Assembly: GCA_041666525.1 (NCBI GenBank)
Contig: JBAYGT010000013.1
Location: 1 to 64,000 of the forward strand
Direction of reading: 5' to 3'
Length of the DNA: 64,000 nt
Source: JBAXTZ01 sp041666525
GTDB lineage: Bacteria; Bacillota; Negativicutes; JBAXTZ01
Positions 44,352 through 53,769 of the stretch are shown here, one piece after another; positions within the stretch are counted from its first letter, which is position 1, and the number at the start of each line of letters is the position of its first letter. Position numbers and translations under genes: made by a program. Below the pieces are notes generated by a model. The model was not told where the DNA came from. It was given only the letters and a program-made list of their open reading frames with translations, and searched no databases.

Positions 44352-45710
44352 ATGATGAACAACACTTATGAAGTTACAATAGACAATTACGGACACAGCG
44401 GTGAGGGCGTCGGCCGGGTTGGCGGGAAACCGGTGTTTGTGTCCGGCGCTATTGTTGGCGAGCGGTTATTAGTGCGCAATACTGAAAACAAAAAAAGCTA
44501 CTCGCGCGCGAAAATCGTCGAGATTTTGGACGGGTCACCTGAACGGGTTACTCCGCGTTGCGTGATATATGAGCGTTGTGGCGGTTGTCAGTTACAGCAT
44601 TTGAGTTATGCTGAACAATTACGGATGAAACGCTCATCGGTAGTAAATGCGATAGTTCGTATTGGCGGGTTAGACGAGAGCATAATCGGCGCGATTCTTC
44701 CGGATATGGAAGAATTTGGTTATCGTAACAAGATGCAACTACCGGTGCAGCATAAACACGACCGATTGGTTGCCGGTTTTTTTGCGCAGGGTACACATAC
44801 CGTAATTGATATGGAGAATTGTCCGATTCAACACAATTTGAACGATCAAATTGCCGCCTGTGTCAAAAAAATTGCCAAGGATTTGGATTTACACGCTTAT
44901 GATGAACGAACCGGACGCGGCTGGTTGCGGCATATTATCGGCAGAGCCGGGGTTAATACCGGTGAGGCGATGGTAGTTTTAGTCACAGCGATGCCGATAT
45001 TTCACCAAAAGAACGAATTTGTGCGGCGGGTGCGCGAGGCTTTGCCGCAGGTAGTTTCGATTGTACAAATTGTTAATTCGCAAAACACCAACGTAATTCT
45101 TGGTGTGCGCGAAATTGTATTGTGGGGTAAAAATCATATAACTGAGGCGATGTGCGGGTTAAACTTCGAACTGTCGGCAAAATCGTTTTTTCAGGTTAAC
45201 ACCCATCAGGCTGAACGGTTATACGCCGTCGCCAAACAAGCTGCGCAATTACAGCCGGATGATATATTACTCGATGCTTATTGCGGTGCCGGGGCAATCG
45301 GTTTGTTTATGGCGAATAAAGTTAAAAAAATAGTCGGTGTCGATATTGTGGCGTCAGCAGTAGAAAACGCCAACCGCAACGCGATCATCAATAATATTGC
45401 TAACGCTGAATACCACTGCGGCGATATTGCGGCGGTGCTGTCCAAACCGGAGATGGAAGAATTTTTGCCGACGGTGGTGGTTGTGGATCCCCCGCGTACC
45501 GGTTGTGATGAGAATGAACTGCGGATATATGCTGACAAAATTAAACCGCACAGAATAATTTATGTATCCTGCAATCCGGCAACGCTGGCGCGCGATTTGA
45601 AAATCCTCTGCGCGGAGCAATATGAATGTTTGTCAGTAACTCCTGTCGATATGTTTCCACAAACTTATCATGTCGAGAGTGTGACAGTTTTGCAACGGAA
45701 AAATTCCTAA
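44352..45710 (+). CDS. rlmD: 23S rRNA (uracil-C5)-methyltransferase, RlmD/TrmA family
   Basis: A 452-aa protein. An N-terminal TRAM domain (VTIDNYGHSGEGVGRVGGKPVFV) is followed by an iron-sulfur Cys cluster (CVIYERCGGCQLQHL with a further Cys) and a class I methyltransferase domain. SAM motif DAYCGAGAIGLFMA, then DPPRTGCDENEL and the catalytic Cys in YVSCNPATLARDL. It methylates uracil in 23S rRNA; the exact position (for example U1939) is family knowledge. Two ATGs start the frame; the RBS is weak. Confidence 0.93.
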   Translation: MMNNTYEVTIDNYGHSGEGVGRVGGKPVFVSGAIVGERLLVRNTENKKSYSRAKIVEILDGSPERVTPRCVIYERCGGCQLQHLSYAEQLRMKRSSVVNAIVRIGGLDESIIGAILPDMEEFGYRNKMQLPVQHKHDRLVAGFFAQGTHTVIDMENCPIQHNLNDQIAACVKKIAKDLDLHAYDERTGRGWLRHIIGRAGVNTGEAMVVLVTAMPIFHQKNEFVRRVREALPQVVSIVQIVNSQNTNVILGVREIVLWGKNHITEAMCGLNFELSAKSFFQVNTHQAERLYAVAKQAAQLQPDDILLDAYCGAGAIGLFMANKVKKIVGVDIVASAVENANRNAIINNIANAEYHCGDIAAVLSKPEMEEFLPTVVVVDPPRTGCDENELRIYADKIKPHRIIYVSCNPATLARDLKILCAEQYECLSVTPVDMFPQTYHVESVTVLQRKNS

Positions 45711-45719
45711 AATCAACAA

Positions 45720-45756
45720 GAGCATGTTAATAAGAATATTGACATGCTCCGTTTTT
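45720..45756 (+). terminator. Rho-independent terminator before uvrC
   Basis: A 13-bp stem with one G-U pair (45720-45732 with 45737-45749) and AGAA loop are followed by CGTTTTT. It ends the gat-lon-rlmD transcript. Confidence 0.88.
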
Positions 45757-45770
45757 GATAAGGATGCTCA

Positions 45771-47564
45771 ATGACTGAAAAACTTAAACACAAAGTTGCC
45801 AATCTTCCGGCGGCGCCGGGAGTTTATATTTACCGTGACGCAAAAGAACGGATTATTTATATTGGTAAAGCCAAGAATCTGCACAATCGGGTTCGGTCGT
45901 ATTTTCGCGCGGAAGTAGATTCGCCAAAGACCGCGGCATTAGTCGAACGCATTAATGAATTGGAATATATTGTCTGTAATAGCGAGTTAGATGCACTGGT
46001 GTTGGAGTGCAATTTAATTAAGTTACATCGGCCGCATTACAATATACGATTTAAGGACGACAAGGGTTACAGTTATGTCAAAATTACTAATGATGAATTT
46101 CCCCGGGTATTACTAACGCGCGACCGGTACAACGACGGCGCTGTGTATTATGGACCGTATACTGATTCTTCAGCAGTACGGGAAATGTTGGACTTGCTCA
46201 AATTGGCTTTTGCAGCACGGAGCTGTAACAAGATGAAAAATAACCGGCCTTGTTTGCTGCATCATATCGGCCGTTGCCTTGCGCCCTGTAGCGGAGCAGT
46301 TAACCGCGCAGAATATATGAAATCGATTAATGGCATTAAAGAAATATTGACGGGTAAAACTGTGCAACTGGAAAGGCAGTTAAATGAACAGATGCTGTCT
46401 GCTGCCGCTGACCTTCAATTTGAACGCGCAGCACGTATTCGCGACCGATTGGCAGCATTAAATAAAATCAATGAGAAGCAACAGGCCGAACATGGTATTG
46501 ACGAAGATTTTGACGTTATCGGATTGGTCATAGCACCGGAAGGAACCTGCGTTCAATTATTTGTCAACCGTAACGGCAAGATTTTGGGCCGGGAAAATTT
46601 TGTGCTGGCCGAAACCGATGGTTCAAGCCATGCAGAAATTTTGGAAGCGTTCATCAGCAGTTATTATTCGAGTTGTGAATCATTGCCGAAAGAAATTCTG
46701 TTGACTGATAAACCAGTGGACAGCGCCTTGCTGGCTGACTGGCTCACAGATAAGCGCGGCAATAAAGTGCGGATTGTTGTGCCGGAACGTGGTGCGAAAA
46801 AAGCACTAGTGGACATGGCGGTTAATAATGCTGCTGAGTATTTGCGTGTACGCCAAACCGAATTGCGTATACAGGATGAATTTAACAGCCTTGCGGCACG
46901 GGAACTGGCAAAAGTCTTAGGACTGTCGGAAATTATCCGGTTGGAGTGTTTTGATATTTCGCACACCCAGGGGAGTGAAACGGTAGCTTCGATGGTAGTT
47001 TTTCGTGAGGGAGTACCCGATAAAAAGGAATATCGCCGCTTCAAAATTGAATGGTCTGAAGGCAAACCAGACGATTTTTTGTCAATGTATGAAGCCGTGT
47101 CCAGACGGTTTGCCAAGAAATGGGCGCGTCCGGATTTGTTGGTTATTGATGGCGGTAAAGGCCAGTTGAGCGCTGCTTATTCGGCACTTGAAGACGTTGG
47201 AATAACTGACGTTTTGGCGATTGGATTGGCAAAAGCCGAGGAAGAAGTATTTGTAAAAAATCAATCAGCGCCGCTGGTTCTTTCCCGCAGTTCTAAAGCA
47301 CTGTTTTTATTACAGCGTATTCGTGATGAAGCACACCGGTTTGCGGTCACTTATCATCGCCAGTTGCGTACTAAACGTAATAAATTGTCTTTGTTGGATG
47401 GAATTTCCGGATTGGGGCAGAAACGCAAACAGGCGATTTGGGAGCGTTTCAAAACTATTGCCGCGATGAAGTCCGCAAGCGTAGATGATTTTTTGCAGAT
47501 AAAAGGAATGAGTCGGTTTGCCGCTGAGCAGGCTTATAACTTTTTCAGAAATAATGAAGTATAG
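45771..47564 (+). CDS. uvrC: UvrABC system protein C
   Basis: A 597-aa UvrC. The GIY-YIG nuclease domain is at the N-terminus (PGVYIYRDAKERIIYIGKAKNL). A UvrB-binding UVR segment follows (QFERAARIRDRLAAL), then the RNase H-like C-terminal nuclease (RLECFDISHTQGSETVASMVVF, LLVIDGGKGQLSAA) and a final helix-hairpin-helix. It makes both incisions in nucleotide excision repair. uvrA and uvrB are not nearby. AAGGA precedes the start. Confidence 0.97.
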   Translation: MTEKLKHKVANLPAAPGVYIYRDAKERIIYIGKAKNLHNRVRSYFRAEVDSPKTAALVERINELEYIVCNSELDALVLECNLIKLHRPHYNIRFKDDKGYSYVKITNDEFPRVLLTRDRYNDGAVYYGPYTDSSAVREMLDLLKLAFAARSCNKMKNNRPCLLHHIGRCLAPCSGAVNRAEYMKSINGIKEILTGKTVQLERQLNEQMLSAAADLQFERAARIRDRLAALNKINEKQQAEHGIDEDFDVIGLVIAPEGTCVQLFVNRNGKILGRENFVLAETDGSSHAEILEAFISSYYSSCESLPKEILLTDKPVDSALLADWLTDKRGNKVRIVVPERGAKKALVDMAVNNAAEYLRVRQTELRIQDEFNSLAARELAKVLGLSEIIRLECFDISHTQGSETVASMVVFREGVPDKKEYRRFKIEWSEGKPDDFLSMYEAVSRRFAKKWARPDLLVIDGGKGQLSAAYSALEDVGITDVLAIGLAKAEEEVFVKNQSAPLVLSRSSKALFLLQRIRDEAHRFAVTYHRQLRTKRNKLSLLDGISGLGQKRKQAIWERFKTIAAMKSASVDDFLQIKGMSRFAAEQAYNFFRNNEV

Positions 47565-47596
47565 AGATTAATCTGGATAAATAGCTGAGAGGTAAA

Positions 47597-48406
47597 ATGA
47601 TTAGACTGATTTCAATAGATTTAGACGGAACGACCTTGGATAGTGGACACAATTTACCTGCAGAAAATCGCTTGGCACTGCAAGAAGCTATGACGCGCGG
47701 TATAAAAGTTGTAGTTAATACCGGCCGGCATTATACGGCGGCGTTGGCTATTGCCAAGGAAATTGGTGTTAATGCGCCGCTGATTTCCAATAATGGCGCA
47801 CGTATTACCGATATTAATACCGGGGAATTGCTCTATCATTGCCCGCTGACGCAGGAGCAAGTTTTAATGGTAGCAACCGAGTGTCGCAAGCGTGGTTGGG
47901 CTTCAGCGGCTTCACTAAATAGCGTTGTCTATTCCGATACCATGCCGGCGGCCGCTCAAAAATGGCTGGATGATGGTTATCCGATTGATATTCGTATTAC
48001 CGGTGCTGAATACTATCAAGGCAAGCAGGAAGCGGATAGTATGCTGGTACTGGTTGATGCACCGGAAATTTATTGCGCGCAGGATGCTTTGCAGGGTAAA
48101 TTTGGCGATGAACTGCATATTGTGATTTCTATGCCGCCGTGCATGGATGTGATGAGTATGGCGGCTGGAAAAGGCAAGTCGTTAATCTGGCTGGCAGAGA
48201 GTTATGGAATCAAGCACGAAGAAATTTTCGCTATCGGTGATTCGTTTAATGATATTGATATGTTGCAATCTGCCGGAATCGGGGTTGCTGTGGGCAACGC
48301 GCATGCTGCTTTAAAAGAAGTTGCTGATCACGTTACCGCAGGGCATGAAGCGGCAGGCGTTGCCAAAGCCATTAGAAAATTTGTTTTTTTGGAAAAAGGT
48401 CAATGA
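47597..48406 (+). CDS. HAD-superfamily hydrolase, Cof type
   Basis: A 269-aa Cof-type phosphatase. Motif I is SIDLDGTTLD, motif II is VVNTGRHYTAA, the Lys is in AAGKGKSLIW and motif IV is IGDSFNDIDM. It is a paralogue of the gene at 27139, keeping the APEIYCAQDALQG and SMPPCMDV segments. Its substrate is a small phosphate, probably a sugar phosphate. It follows uvrC by 32 nt. Confidence 0.9.
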   Translation: MIRLISIDLDGTTLDSGHNLPAENRLALQEAMTRGIKVVVNTGRHYTAALAIAKEIGVNAPLISNNGARITDINTGELLYHCPLTQEQVLMVATECRKRGWASAASLNSVVYSDTMPAAAQKWLDDGYPIDIRITGAEYYQGKQEADSMLVLVDAPEIYCAQDALQGKFGDELHIVISMPPCMDVMSMAAGKGKSLIWLAESYGIKHEEIFAIGDSFNDIDMLQSAGIGVAVGNAHAALKEVADHVTAGHEAAGVAKAIRKFVFLEKGQ

Positions 48407-48435
48407 GTTAGCAGAAAATTGAAAAGGTAGTAATT

Positions 48436-49746
48436 ATGGCGGGTATTGTTATCAGTGTTTTTTGTGTTGTAATGCTGTTTTATAGCCGCAGAACTGCGGC
48501 TTACTATAATCATTCACTCACAGCTCATGGTGCATTGGAAAATCAGGAGTATTTGCAAAAAAAAGTTGTTGTTGAAAAACTGCAAATCTTTCTGCTATCC
48601 GAACATGCCCAAGTTGGGGTAACATTGGATAATGTTGATGCCTGGTCAGTGAAAAATATTGCCGGGTACCGATCAGTGCCGTTAAATTTGAAATTTGCAA
48701 ATTCAACCAACGAAAATTTGGAAACAGCATTTATTGAAGCAATACGAGCCAATCCGCTTGCTTCAAGAGAAAACTACCTGCAAATTATTGACGGTAGTAA
48801 TTGTGCTATCGAACAACAATTGGCTTGGAATGACGTCTGCGTTACTGATTATAAATATTCTTTTCCATACGTTCGAATCTGTTCCGGTCAAGAAGTCAAA
48901 GCGCTTGATGTAATTGCGACGGCAGCCGACGAACCGGATTATGGTTTAGATATGGGACTGTGGAACAATAACGCAACGGTTGCCGGTTCGTGTTATGATT
49001 TTGGTAAACAACCTTTTGCTGATCCAAATGATATGGTGCAGTCACAGGCACCATTTCATCTGAGTTTTATGCATGACAAGTTTTTGCGGATGCTGGCAAA
49101 ACCCTTGCGGGGCAACTATACTTTGGTGCGAATAAAAACTTATTCAGAGCTGGCCAAACTTGCGCGGCAAACCGGACATGAATATTGGGCCTGCCGGTTC
49201 GCCGGACGGGCGTTGCACTACATTCATGATTTGACTGTGCCGTTTCATGCTTCGATGACACCGGGATATTCATTCCCAATGGTTTTTGGCGCCGTTGCCG
49301 CTAAAGTTTGCGGTGTGAAAAAACCATACGAAGAAATGTTTTTGGATATTGCCTGCACGCATGTGATGTTTGAAGTAATGCATTATGAGCGGCTTAACTT
49401 GGCGTTTGTAGACCATGACCGCACGGCAGCTGTCCATCGCTCTTTGCTTAGTGGAGACAATGAAATCTTTTCGAAAATTGATGATTTTTACGCTCGAGAT
49501 GTTGTTGCCAAAGAGGCGTACTGTTTGCGTGACAGAGCTTATCATGCAGTAAAAAACCTTGTTATTGATAAGAAGGAGCTGGATAAAATTATTACAGCAT
49601 CGGCAAATTCAATCTATAACAGTCAGCCAATCAGAAGCGGCGCGAAAATAACGGATGAGAACGAGTTCACTTGTGTTTTGAACATCATCGCGGCTAATTC
49701 CGGAAGACATACCCGAACTTTTATCAACCACTTGCTAAACAGATAA
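48436..49746 (+). CDS. Exported zinc-dependent phospholipase C / S1-P1 nuclease-like protein
   Basis: A 436-aa protein with an N-terminal membrane or signal segment (residues 2-18). The all-helical middle part has HEYWACRFAGRALHYIHDLTVPFHASMT, the H-x-x-x-D and H signature of zinc phospholipases C and S1/P1 nucleases, and a FHLSFMHDKFLR segment earlier. Both families hydrolyse phosphodiesters, and the substrate cannot be decided. The C-terminal 150 residues are helical and unassigned. A terminator shared with the convergent transporter follows. Confidence 0.75.
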   Translation: MAGIVISVFCVVMLFYSRRTAAYYNHSLTAHGALENQEYLQKKVVVEKLQIFLLSEHAQVGVTLDNVDAWSVKNIAGYRSVPLNLKFANSTNENLETAFIEAIRANPLASRENYLQIIDGSNCAIEQQLAWNDVCVTDYKYSFPYVRICSGQEVKALDVIATAADEPDYGLDMGLWNNNATVAGSCYDFGKQPFADPNDMVQSQAPFHLSFMHDKFLRMLAKPLRGNYTLVRIKTYSELAKLARQTGHEYWACRFAGRALHYIHDLTVPFHASMTPGYSFPMVFGAVAAKVCGVKKPYEEMFLDIACTHVMFEVMHYERLNLAFVDHDRTAAVHRSLLSGDNEIFSKIDDFYARDVVAKEAYCLRDRAYHAVKNLVIDKKELDKIITASANSIYNSQPIRSGAKITDENEFTCVLNIIAANSGRHTRTFINHLLNR

Positions 49747-49785
49747 AAAAACCGTTTATGCCGATTTTAAGCATAAACGGTTTTT
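49747..49785. terminator. Bidirectional rho-independent terminator
   Basis: A perfect 15-bp inverted repeat (49747-49761 with 49771-49785) with a 9-nt loop has an A-run on one side and a T-run on the other. It lies between convergent genes. Confidence 0.92.
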
Positions 49786-49805
49786 AACTTTTTCAAGCCG
49801 GAGAT

Positions 49806-51239
49806 TTATTGATAATTTACCAATACTGCTATGGTCAACATTATTATTGCTACCGGAAAATAAATGAATACCGCAAATCGCGCCGTATAACGGATATACT
49901 TGAAGAAACCGACGCCAGCCATTGTGCAAACTGTGAACAGTATTCCATCCCATGGCATCCAGAAGTTAAAGGCGCCTGTAGCATATTGAAATGCCAGTAC
50001 TACGGTCTGCTTGGAGAAATTGAGCACTTCGGCCAACGGTCCCAAAATTGGCATGACGACGACCGCTGTGCCTGAAGCGCTAGAGATAATTCCCGCGCAA
50101 AGTGCGCTGATGCCAAACATAATATAGGCGATAAATACATGCGGCACGCCATATAAATAACCTGCCAAAAAATTCAGCATCGTATCCATTATCTTGCCAT
50201 CTCTCAAAATAAAACTCATCGCGCAAGCCGCTGACATCATTACGACCGCAATCATAACGCTGCGCATGCCCTCAATCATTTTTTCAATCATAAGAACGAG
50301 AGAAAGCCCGCCGACCAGCGGAATAATGATTCCCATCCAGAAGAACACGGAAGCGATTTCTGTAAACCCCCAGTTGTGTGCCATCAAACCGTAGATAATA
50401 ACGCCAAAACCAGAAATCAGCATTATTAGTGCCAAAGCCCGTCGAGCGGTCATTTTGCTGTCTTCAGGGTTAACGTCGTGTTTTTGTAGCTCGCGCCGTT
50501 TACAAAGATCTTCATCATAGGACAACGAGTTTTTTTGCGGGTCCTTGCGGGCAAGGTGTGCGTAACGCATAATAACGATGCTGACGACAGACATGAAGAC
50601 CAAAAAACTGATTATTCTAAACCAGGATCCAGAATACACCGGAACGCCTGCCAAAACTTGTCCAATCATGACATTGTAGGGATTGGTTATTCCGGCGGCA
50701 AAACCGATTGGAATACTCCAAAACAAGATAAATACGGCGACCATTGAATCAAAGCCTAATGTCAACATCAACGGTGTGATAACCAGGATAAAGGGAATGC
50801 CTTCTTCATACATTCCAAAAGTGGCGGCGCATAGTCCAAAAGCAAAAACCAGAATCGGAATGAAAAATAAACCTAATTTCTGGGTTTTTGAAATCAGCAG
50901 GTGTAATCCGGCAGTTATGGAGTTCGTTGCAATTATCGCGGTTAGCGCTCCGGCGGATAGCATTATTAGAAATGACCGTTCCGCGCCGTCAATCGCCCCG
51001 CGCATAAACAGTGTCCAGGTTTGGGCAATACCTTGTGGAACTGAAGGAACATAGTGAAATGAACCGGGAACAACAACACTGCGTTCGACGCCCATGATTT
51101 CTACGGCTCTGCGTTCGAATTCGCCACCGGGAATGATGAAGGTCAAAATCGAAAATAAAACACACATTCCGAATACAACCATTAGCGGGTTGACATTGCT
51201 GACTAAATCGACGAATTTTTGCCGGTAAGTCTTTCCCAT
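49806..51239 (-). CDS. YfcC-family membrane transporter
   Basis: A 477-aa membrane protein with 11-12 helices of the YfcC/DcuC-like superfamily (IT superfamily). The NVNPLMVVFGMCVLFSILTFIIPGGEFER start, the GMYEEGIPFILVITPLMLTLGFDSM segment and the FAAGITNPYNVMIGQ motif are typical. Members carry dicarboxylates, basic amino acids or short-chain acids. The substrate here is unknown. GGAGG lies 7 nt before the ATG. An inverted repeat TTAAACC-n15-GGTTTAA (51304-51310, 51326-51332) lies upstream and might be an operator. Confidence 0.88.
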   Translation of the reverse strand: MGKTYRQKFVDLVSNVNPLMVVFGMCVLFSILTFIIPGGEFERRAVEIMGVERSVVVPGSFHYVPSVPQGIAQTWTLFMRGAIDGAERSFLIMLSAGALTAIIATNSITAGLHLLISKTQKLGLFFIPILVFAFGLCAATFGMYEEGIPFILVITPLMLTLGFDSMVAVFILFWSIPIGFAAGITNPYNVMIGQVLAGVPVYSGSWFRIISFLVFMSVVSIVIMRYAHLARKDPQKNSLSYDEDLCKRRELQKHDVNPEDSKMTARRALALIMLISGFGVIIYGLMAHNWGFTEIASVFFWMGIIIPLVGGLSLVLMIEKMIEGMRSVMIAVVMMSAACAMSFILRDGKIMDTMLNFLAGYLYGVPHVFIAYIMFGISALCAGIISSASGTAVVVMPILGPLAEVLNFSKQTVVLAFQYATGAFNFWMPWDGILFTVCTMAGVGFFKYIRYTARFAVFIYFPVAIIMLTIAVLVNYQ

Positions 51240-51403
51240 AATCTTGCCTCCTGAAAAATAGATTGTTTATTTATTCGCCAAATAATAGAAATATCCTGCT
51301 GGATTAAACCGATTATTTTATTTTAGGTTTAAAATATTTTCAATTGCATTGCTTGATATTTGTTTTTTGTTGATTCTCGTGGCAATTATCTTTGAAATCG
51401 GTG

Positions 51404-51431
51404 TTGCATTTTTCGTGCACTATGATATAAT
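51404..51431 (+). promoter_or_regulatory. Promoter of rpmE
   Basis: TTGCAT (51404-51409) and TATAAT (51426-51431) are 16 nt apart, with a TGA extended -10, 39 nt before the rpmE start codon. It probably drives the start of the translation string. Confidence 0.75.
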
Positions 51432-51470
51432 TTCTATGCTAACTTTTTAATGATTATAAGGAGATACATA

Positions 51471-51674
51471 ATGAAAGAGAAAATTCATCCGAAATATCAG
51501 GAAGCAACAGTTTCCTGTGGTTGTGGCAACACATTCGTTACCGGCTCGGTAAAAAAAGAATTGAAGGTTGATGTTTGCTCGAACTGTCATCCGTTCTACA
51601 CCGGCACCCAGCGTTCGTTACTGGCGCGCGGCCGTGTTGAAAAATTCAACAAGCGTTACGGAGTGGAAAATTAA
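51471..51674 (+). CDS. rpmE: 50S ribosomal protein L31
   Basis: A 67-aa L31 of the zinc-binding (C+) type: SCGCGNTF and VCSNCHPFYTG provide the cysteines. The frame is open 7 codons earlier, but AAGGAG before the ATG at 51471 and the canonical MKEKIHPKYQ start fix it. It is followed by its own hairpin and then by yqhQ, prfA and prmC, as in most Firmicutes. Confidence 0.97.
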   Translation: MKEKIHPKYQEATVSCGCGNTFVTGSVKKELKVDVCSNCHPFYTGTQRSLLARGRVEKFNKRYGVEN

Positions 51675-51690
51675 AAACTGAATTAGTTTG

Positions 51691-51720
51691 ATACAGCAGA
51701 GCTTACAGCTCTGCTGTATT
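51691..51720 (+). terminator. Hairpin after rpmE
   Basis: A perfect 12-bp stem (51691-51702 with 51708-51719) with a TTACA loop. The T-run is short, so termination is probably partial and allows read-through to the next genes. Confidence 0.7.
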
Positions 51721-51751
51721 TGTGTGATGTGATATTGTACAAGGAGAAATT

Positions 51752-52636
51752 ATGGCTAAACCATTTATCGGTGGTCAAGCGGTCATCGAAGGCGTAATGA
51801 TGCGTGGTCCGGATTGCATCGCCACAGCAGTGCGGCAACCGGATGGCACGATAATATTTGAAAAAAATGATTTTAATCCGATTATCGAAAAATACCCGTT
51901 GTTGCGCAAGCCGTTGTTGCGCGGAGTGATATCACTGGTGGAGTCACTGGTTTACGGAATAAAGGCGCTGTCTTATTCCGCACAAGCGGCTGGTGAGGAA
52001 GAAGCCAAACTCAGTAAAAAAGAAATTGTATCGACGATGTTGATTGCTTTTGGCTTGGCAATAGTATTATTCATTGTCATTCCTACCTATGCGGCAAAAT
52101 TTTTGAAAATGATTTCAGCAAATCCGATCTGGCTCAATATTTCTGAAGGAATTTTGCGGTTAGCGATATTTTTGGCTTATATCGGCGCAATTTCGCAAAT
52201 GAAAGATATTCGCCGGGTTTTCTCATATCACGGCGCCGAACACAAAACCATTCATGCTTTTGAAGCCGGATTGGAATTAACGGTGGAAAACGTGCGTCCG
52301 CAATCACCGTTGCATCCGCGTTGTGGAACTAATTTTCTGTTGATAGTAATGGTAATTAGTATTTTTGCTTTTGCGGCTTTTGGTTGGCCGTCGCTGCTGG
52401 AGCGAATTTTGACCAGAGTACTGTTGATGCCGGTTATTGCTGGAGTTTCCTATGAAGCAATTCGTTGGGCAATAAGAAGCAAGAGCACATTTGTTGCCAA
52501 GTTGATGCTACCCGGGCTGATGTTACAGAAGTTAACAACGCGTGAACCGGATGATTCGATGCTGGAAGTGGCAATCGTTTCGGCAAAGGCAGTTATTCCC
52601 AGCGTTGAAGAAGGCGACGGACAAGAGTTCCAATAA
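51752..52636 (+). CDS. yqhQ: DUF1385 (YqhQ-family) membrane protein
   Basis: A 294-aa protein of the DUF1385 family. The conserved N-terminus is FIGGQAVIEGVMMRGPD. Four or so hydrophobic segments follow, with FSYHGAEHKTIHAFEAG and PLHPRCGTNFLL between them and LMLPGLMLQKLTTREPDDSM near the end. It sits between rpmE and prfA as in most Firmicutes. The biochemical function is unknown to me. Confidence 0.9.
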   Translation: MAKPFIGGQAVIEGVMMRGPDCIATAVRQPDGTIIFEKNDFNPIIEKYPLLRKPLLRGVISLVESLVYGIKALSYSAQAAGEEEAKLSKKEIVSTMLIAFGLAIVLFIVIPTYAAKFLKMISANPIWLNISEGILRLAIFLAYIGAISQMKDIRRVFSYHGAEHKTIHAFEAGLELTVENVRPQSPLHPRCGTNFLLIVMVISIFAFAAFGWPSLLERILTRVLLMPVIAGVSYEAIRWAIRSKSTFVAKLMLPGLMLQKLTTREPDDSMLEVAIVSAKAVIPSVEEGDGQEFQ

Positions 52637-52660
52637 TTCGTCACAGCATGAGAGGGTATT

Positions 52661-53728
52661 ATGATAAATAAACTACAGCAGTTGGAAGATAAATATTTGG
52701 AGATAGAAACCGCGATAAGTGATCCGGAAACAATGAATGATATGAAGGAATGGCAAAAACTGACCAAGCAACATTCCAAATTGTCCGGAATTATCAACGC
52801 TTATCGCGAATATAAAAGTGTGGTGCGTCAACTGGAAGACAACCATAGCATGCTGGATGAGAAAATCGATGATGATTTTCGTGAATTGGTCAAAGCGGAA
52901 ATTGCTGAATTAAAAGATAATAAAGAACGATTAGCCCAGGAACTAAAAGTTTTGCTGCTGCCAAAAGATCCTAATGACGACAAAAACATTATCGTGGAAA
53001 TTCGCGGTGGTGCCGGCGGCGATGAGGCTGCGTTATTTGCCGGGGATTTATTTCGGATGTATACGCGTTACGCCGAAGGCCGCGGCTGGCGGACAGAGAT
53101 TCTTGATGAGAATCCGACCGGACTTGGTGGTTATAAAGAAATAGTGTTTATGATTAATGGTGATGGTGCTTATTCGCAGCTTAAATACGAGAGTGGTGTG
53201 CATCGTGTACAGCGGGTTCCGGCGACTGAAAGCGCCGGGCGTATTCACACTTCGACCGTCACAGTTGCGGTTTTGCCGGAAGCTCAGGAAGTTGACATTG
53301 AGATCAATACCGGTGATTTGCGTATTGATACATACTGTTCCAGCGGTGCTGGCGGACAGAATGTTAACAAAACCGAATCGGCAGTGCGAATTACTCATGT
53401 TCCGACAAACATTATTGTTACTTGCCAGAGCGAGCGGTCGCAGCTGCAAAACAAAGAACAGTGTATGCGGATGTTGCGCGCTAAGATGTTGGAAGCCGCC
53501 GAAGCACAGCAGGCCAGCGAAGTTGGCGAGATGCGCAAAAATCAGGTGGGCAGTGGTGACCGCAGTGAGAAAATTCGTACCTATAACTTTCCGCAGAGCC
53601 GTATGACTGATCACCGTATTGGTTTGACGCTGCATAAGCTGGAATTCATATTGAACGGTGATTTACAGGAAACCATCGATTCGTTGATAACAGCAGATCA
53701 GGCTGCACGACTGCAAACGGCAAGCTAA
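52661..53728 (+). CDS. prfA: Peptide chain release factor 1
   Basis: A 355-aa RF1. The peptidyl-hydrolysis motif is G231-G232-Q233 in SGAGGQNVNK. The codon-recognition tripeptide PAT appears in RVPATESAGR, which reads UAA and UAG. The C-terminal RMTDHRIGLTLHKLE is typical. It is the substrate of PrmC, encoded next. Confidence 0.97.
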   Translation: MINKLQQLEDKYLEIETAISDPETMNDMKEWQKLTKQHSKLSGIINAYREYKSVVRQLEDNHSMLDEKIDDDFRELVKAEIAELKDNKERLAQELKVLLLPKDPNDDKNIIVEIRGGAGGDEAALFAGDLFRMYTRYAEGRGWRTEILDENPTGLGGYKEIVFMINGDGAYSQLKYESGVHRVQRVPATESAGRIHTSTVTVAVLPEAQEVDIEINTGDLRIDTYCSSGAGGQNVNKTESAVRITHVPTNIIVTCQSERSQLQNKEQCMRMLRAKMLEAAEAQQASEVGEMRKNQVGSGDRSEKIRTYNFPQSRMTDHRIGLTLHKLEFILNGDLQETIDSLITADQAARLQTAS

Positions 53729-53769
53729 TTAACAAGTTGCCGCTTCGGGGATTGAAGATAGGGGAAATA

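Noticed and set aside
53048..53635. Long minus-strand open frame of 195 codons within prfA
   Set aside because: It is antisense to a highly conserved gene and has no ribosome binding site or recognisable domain.
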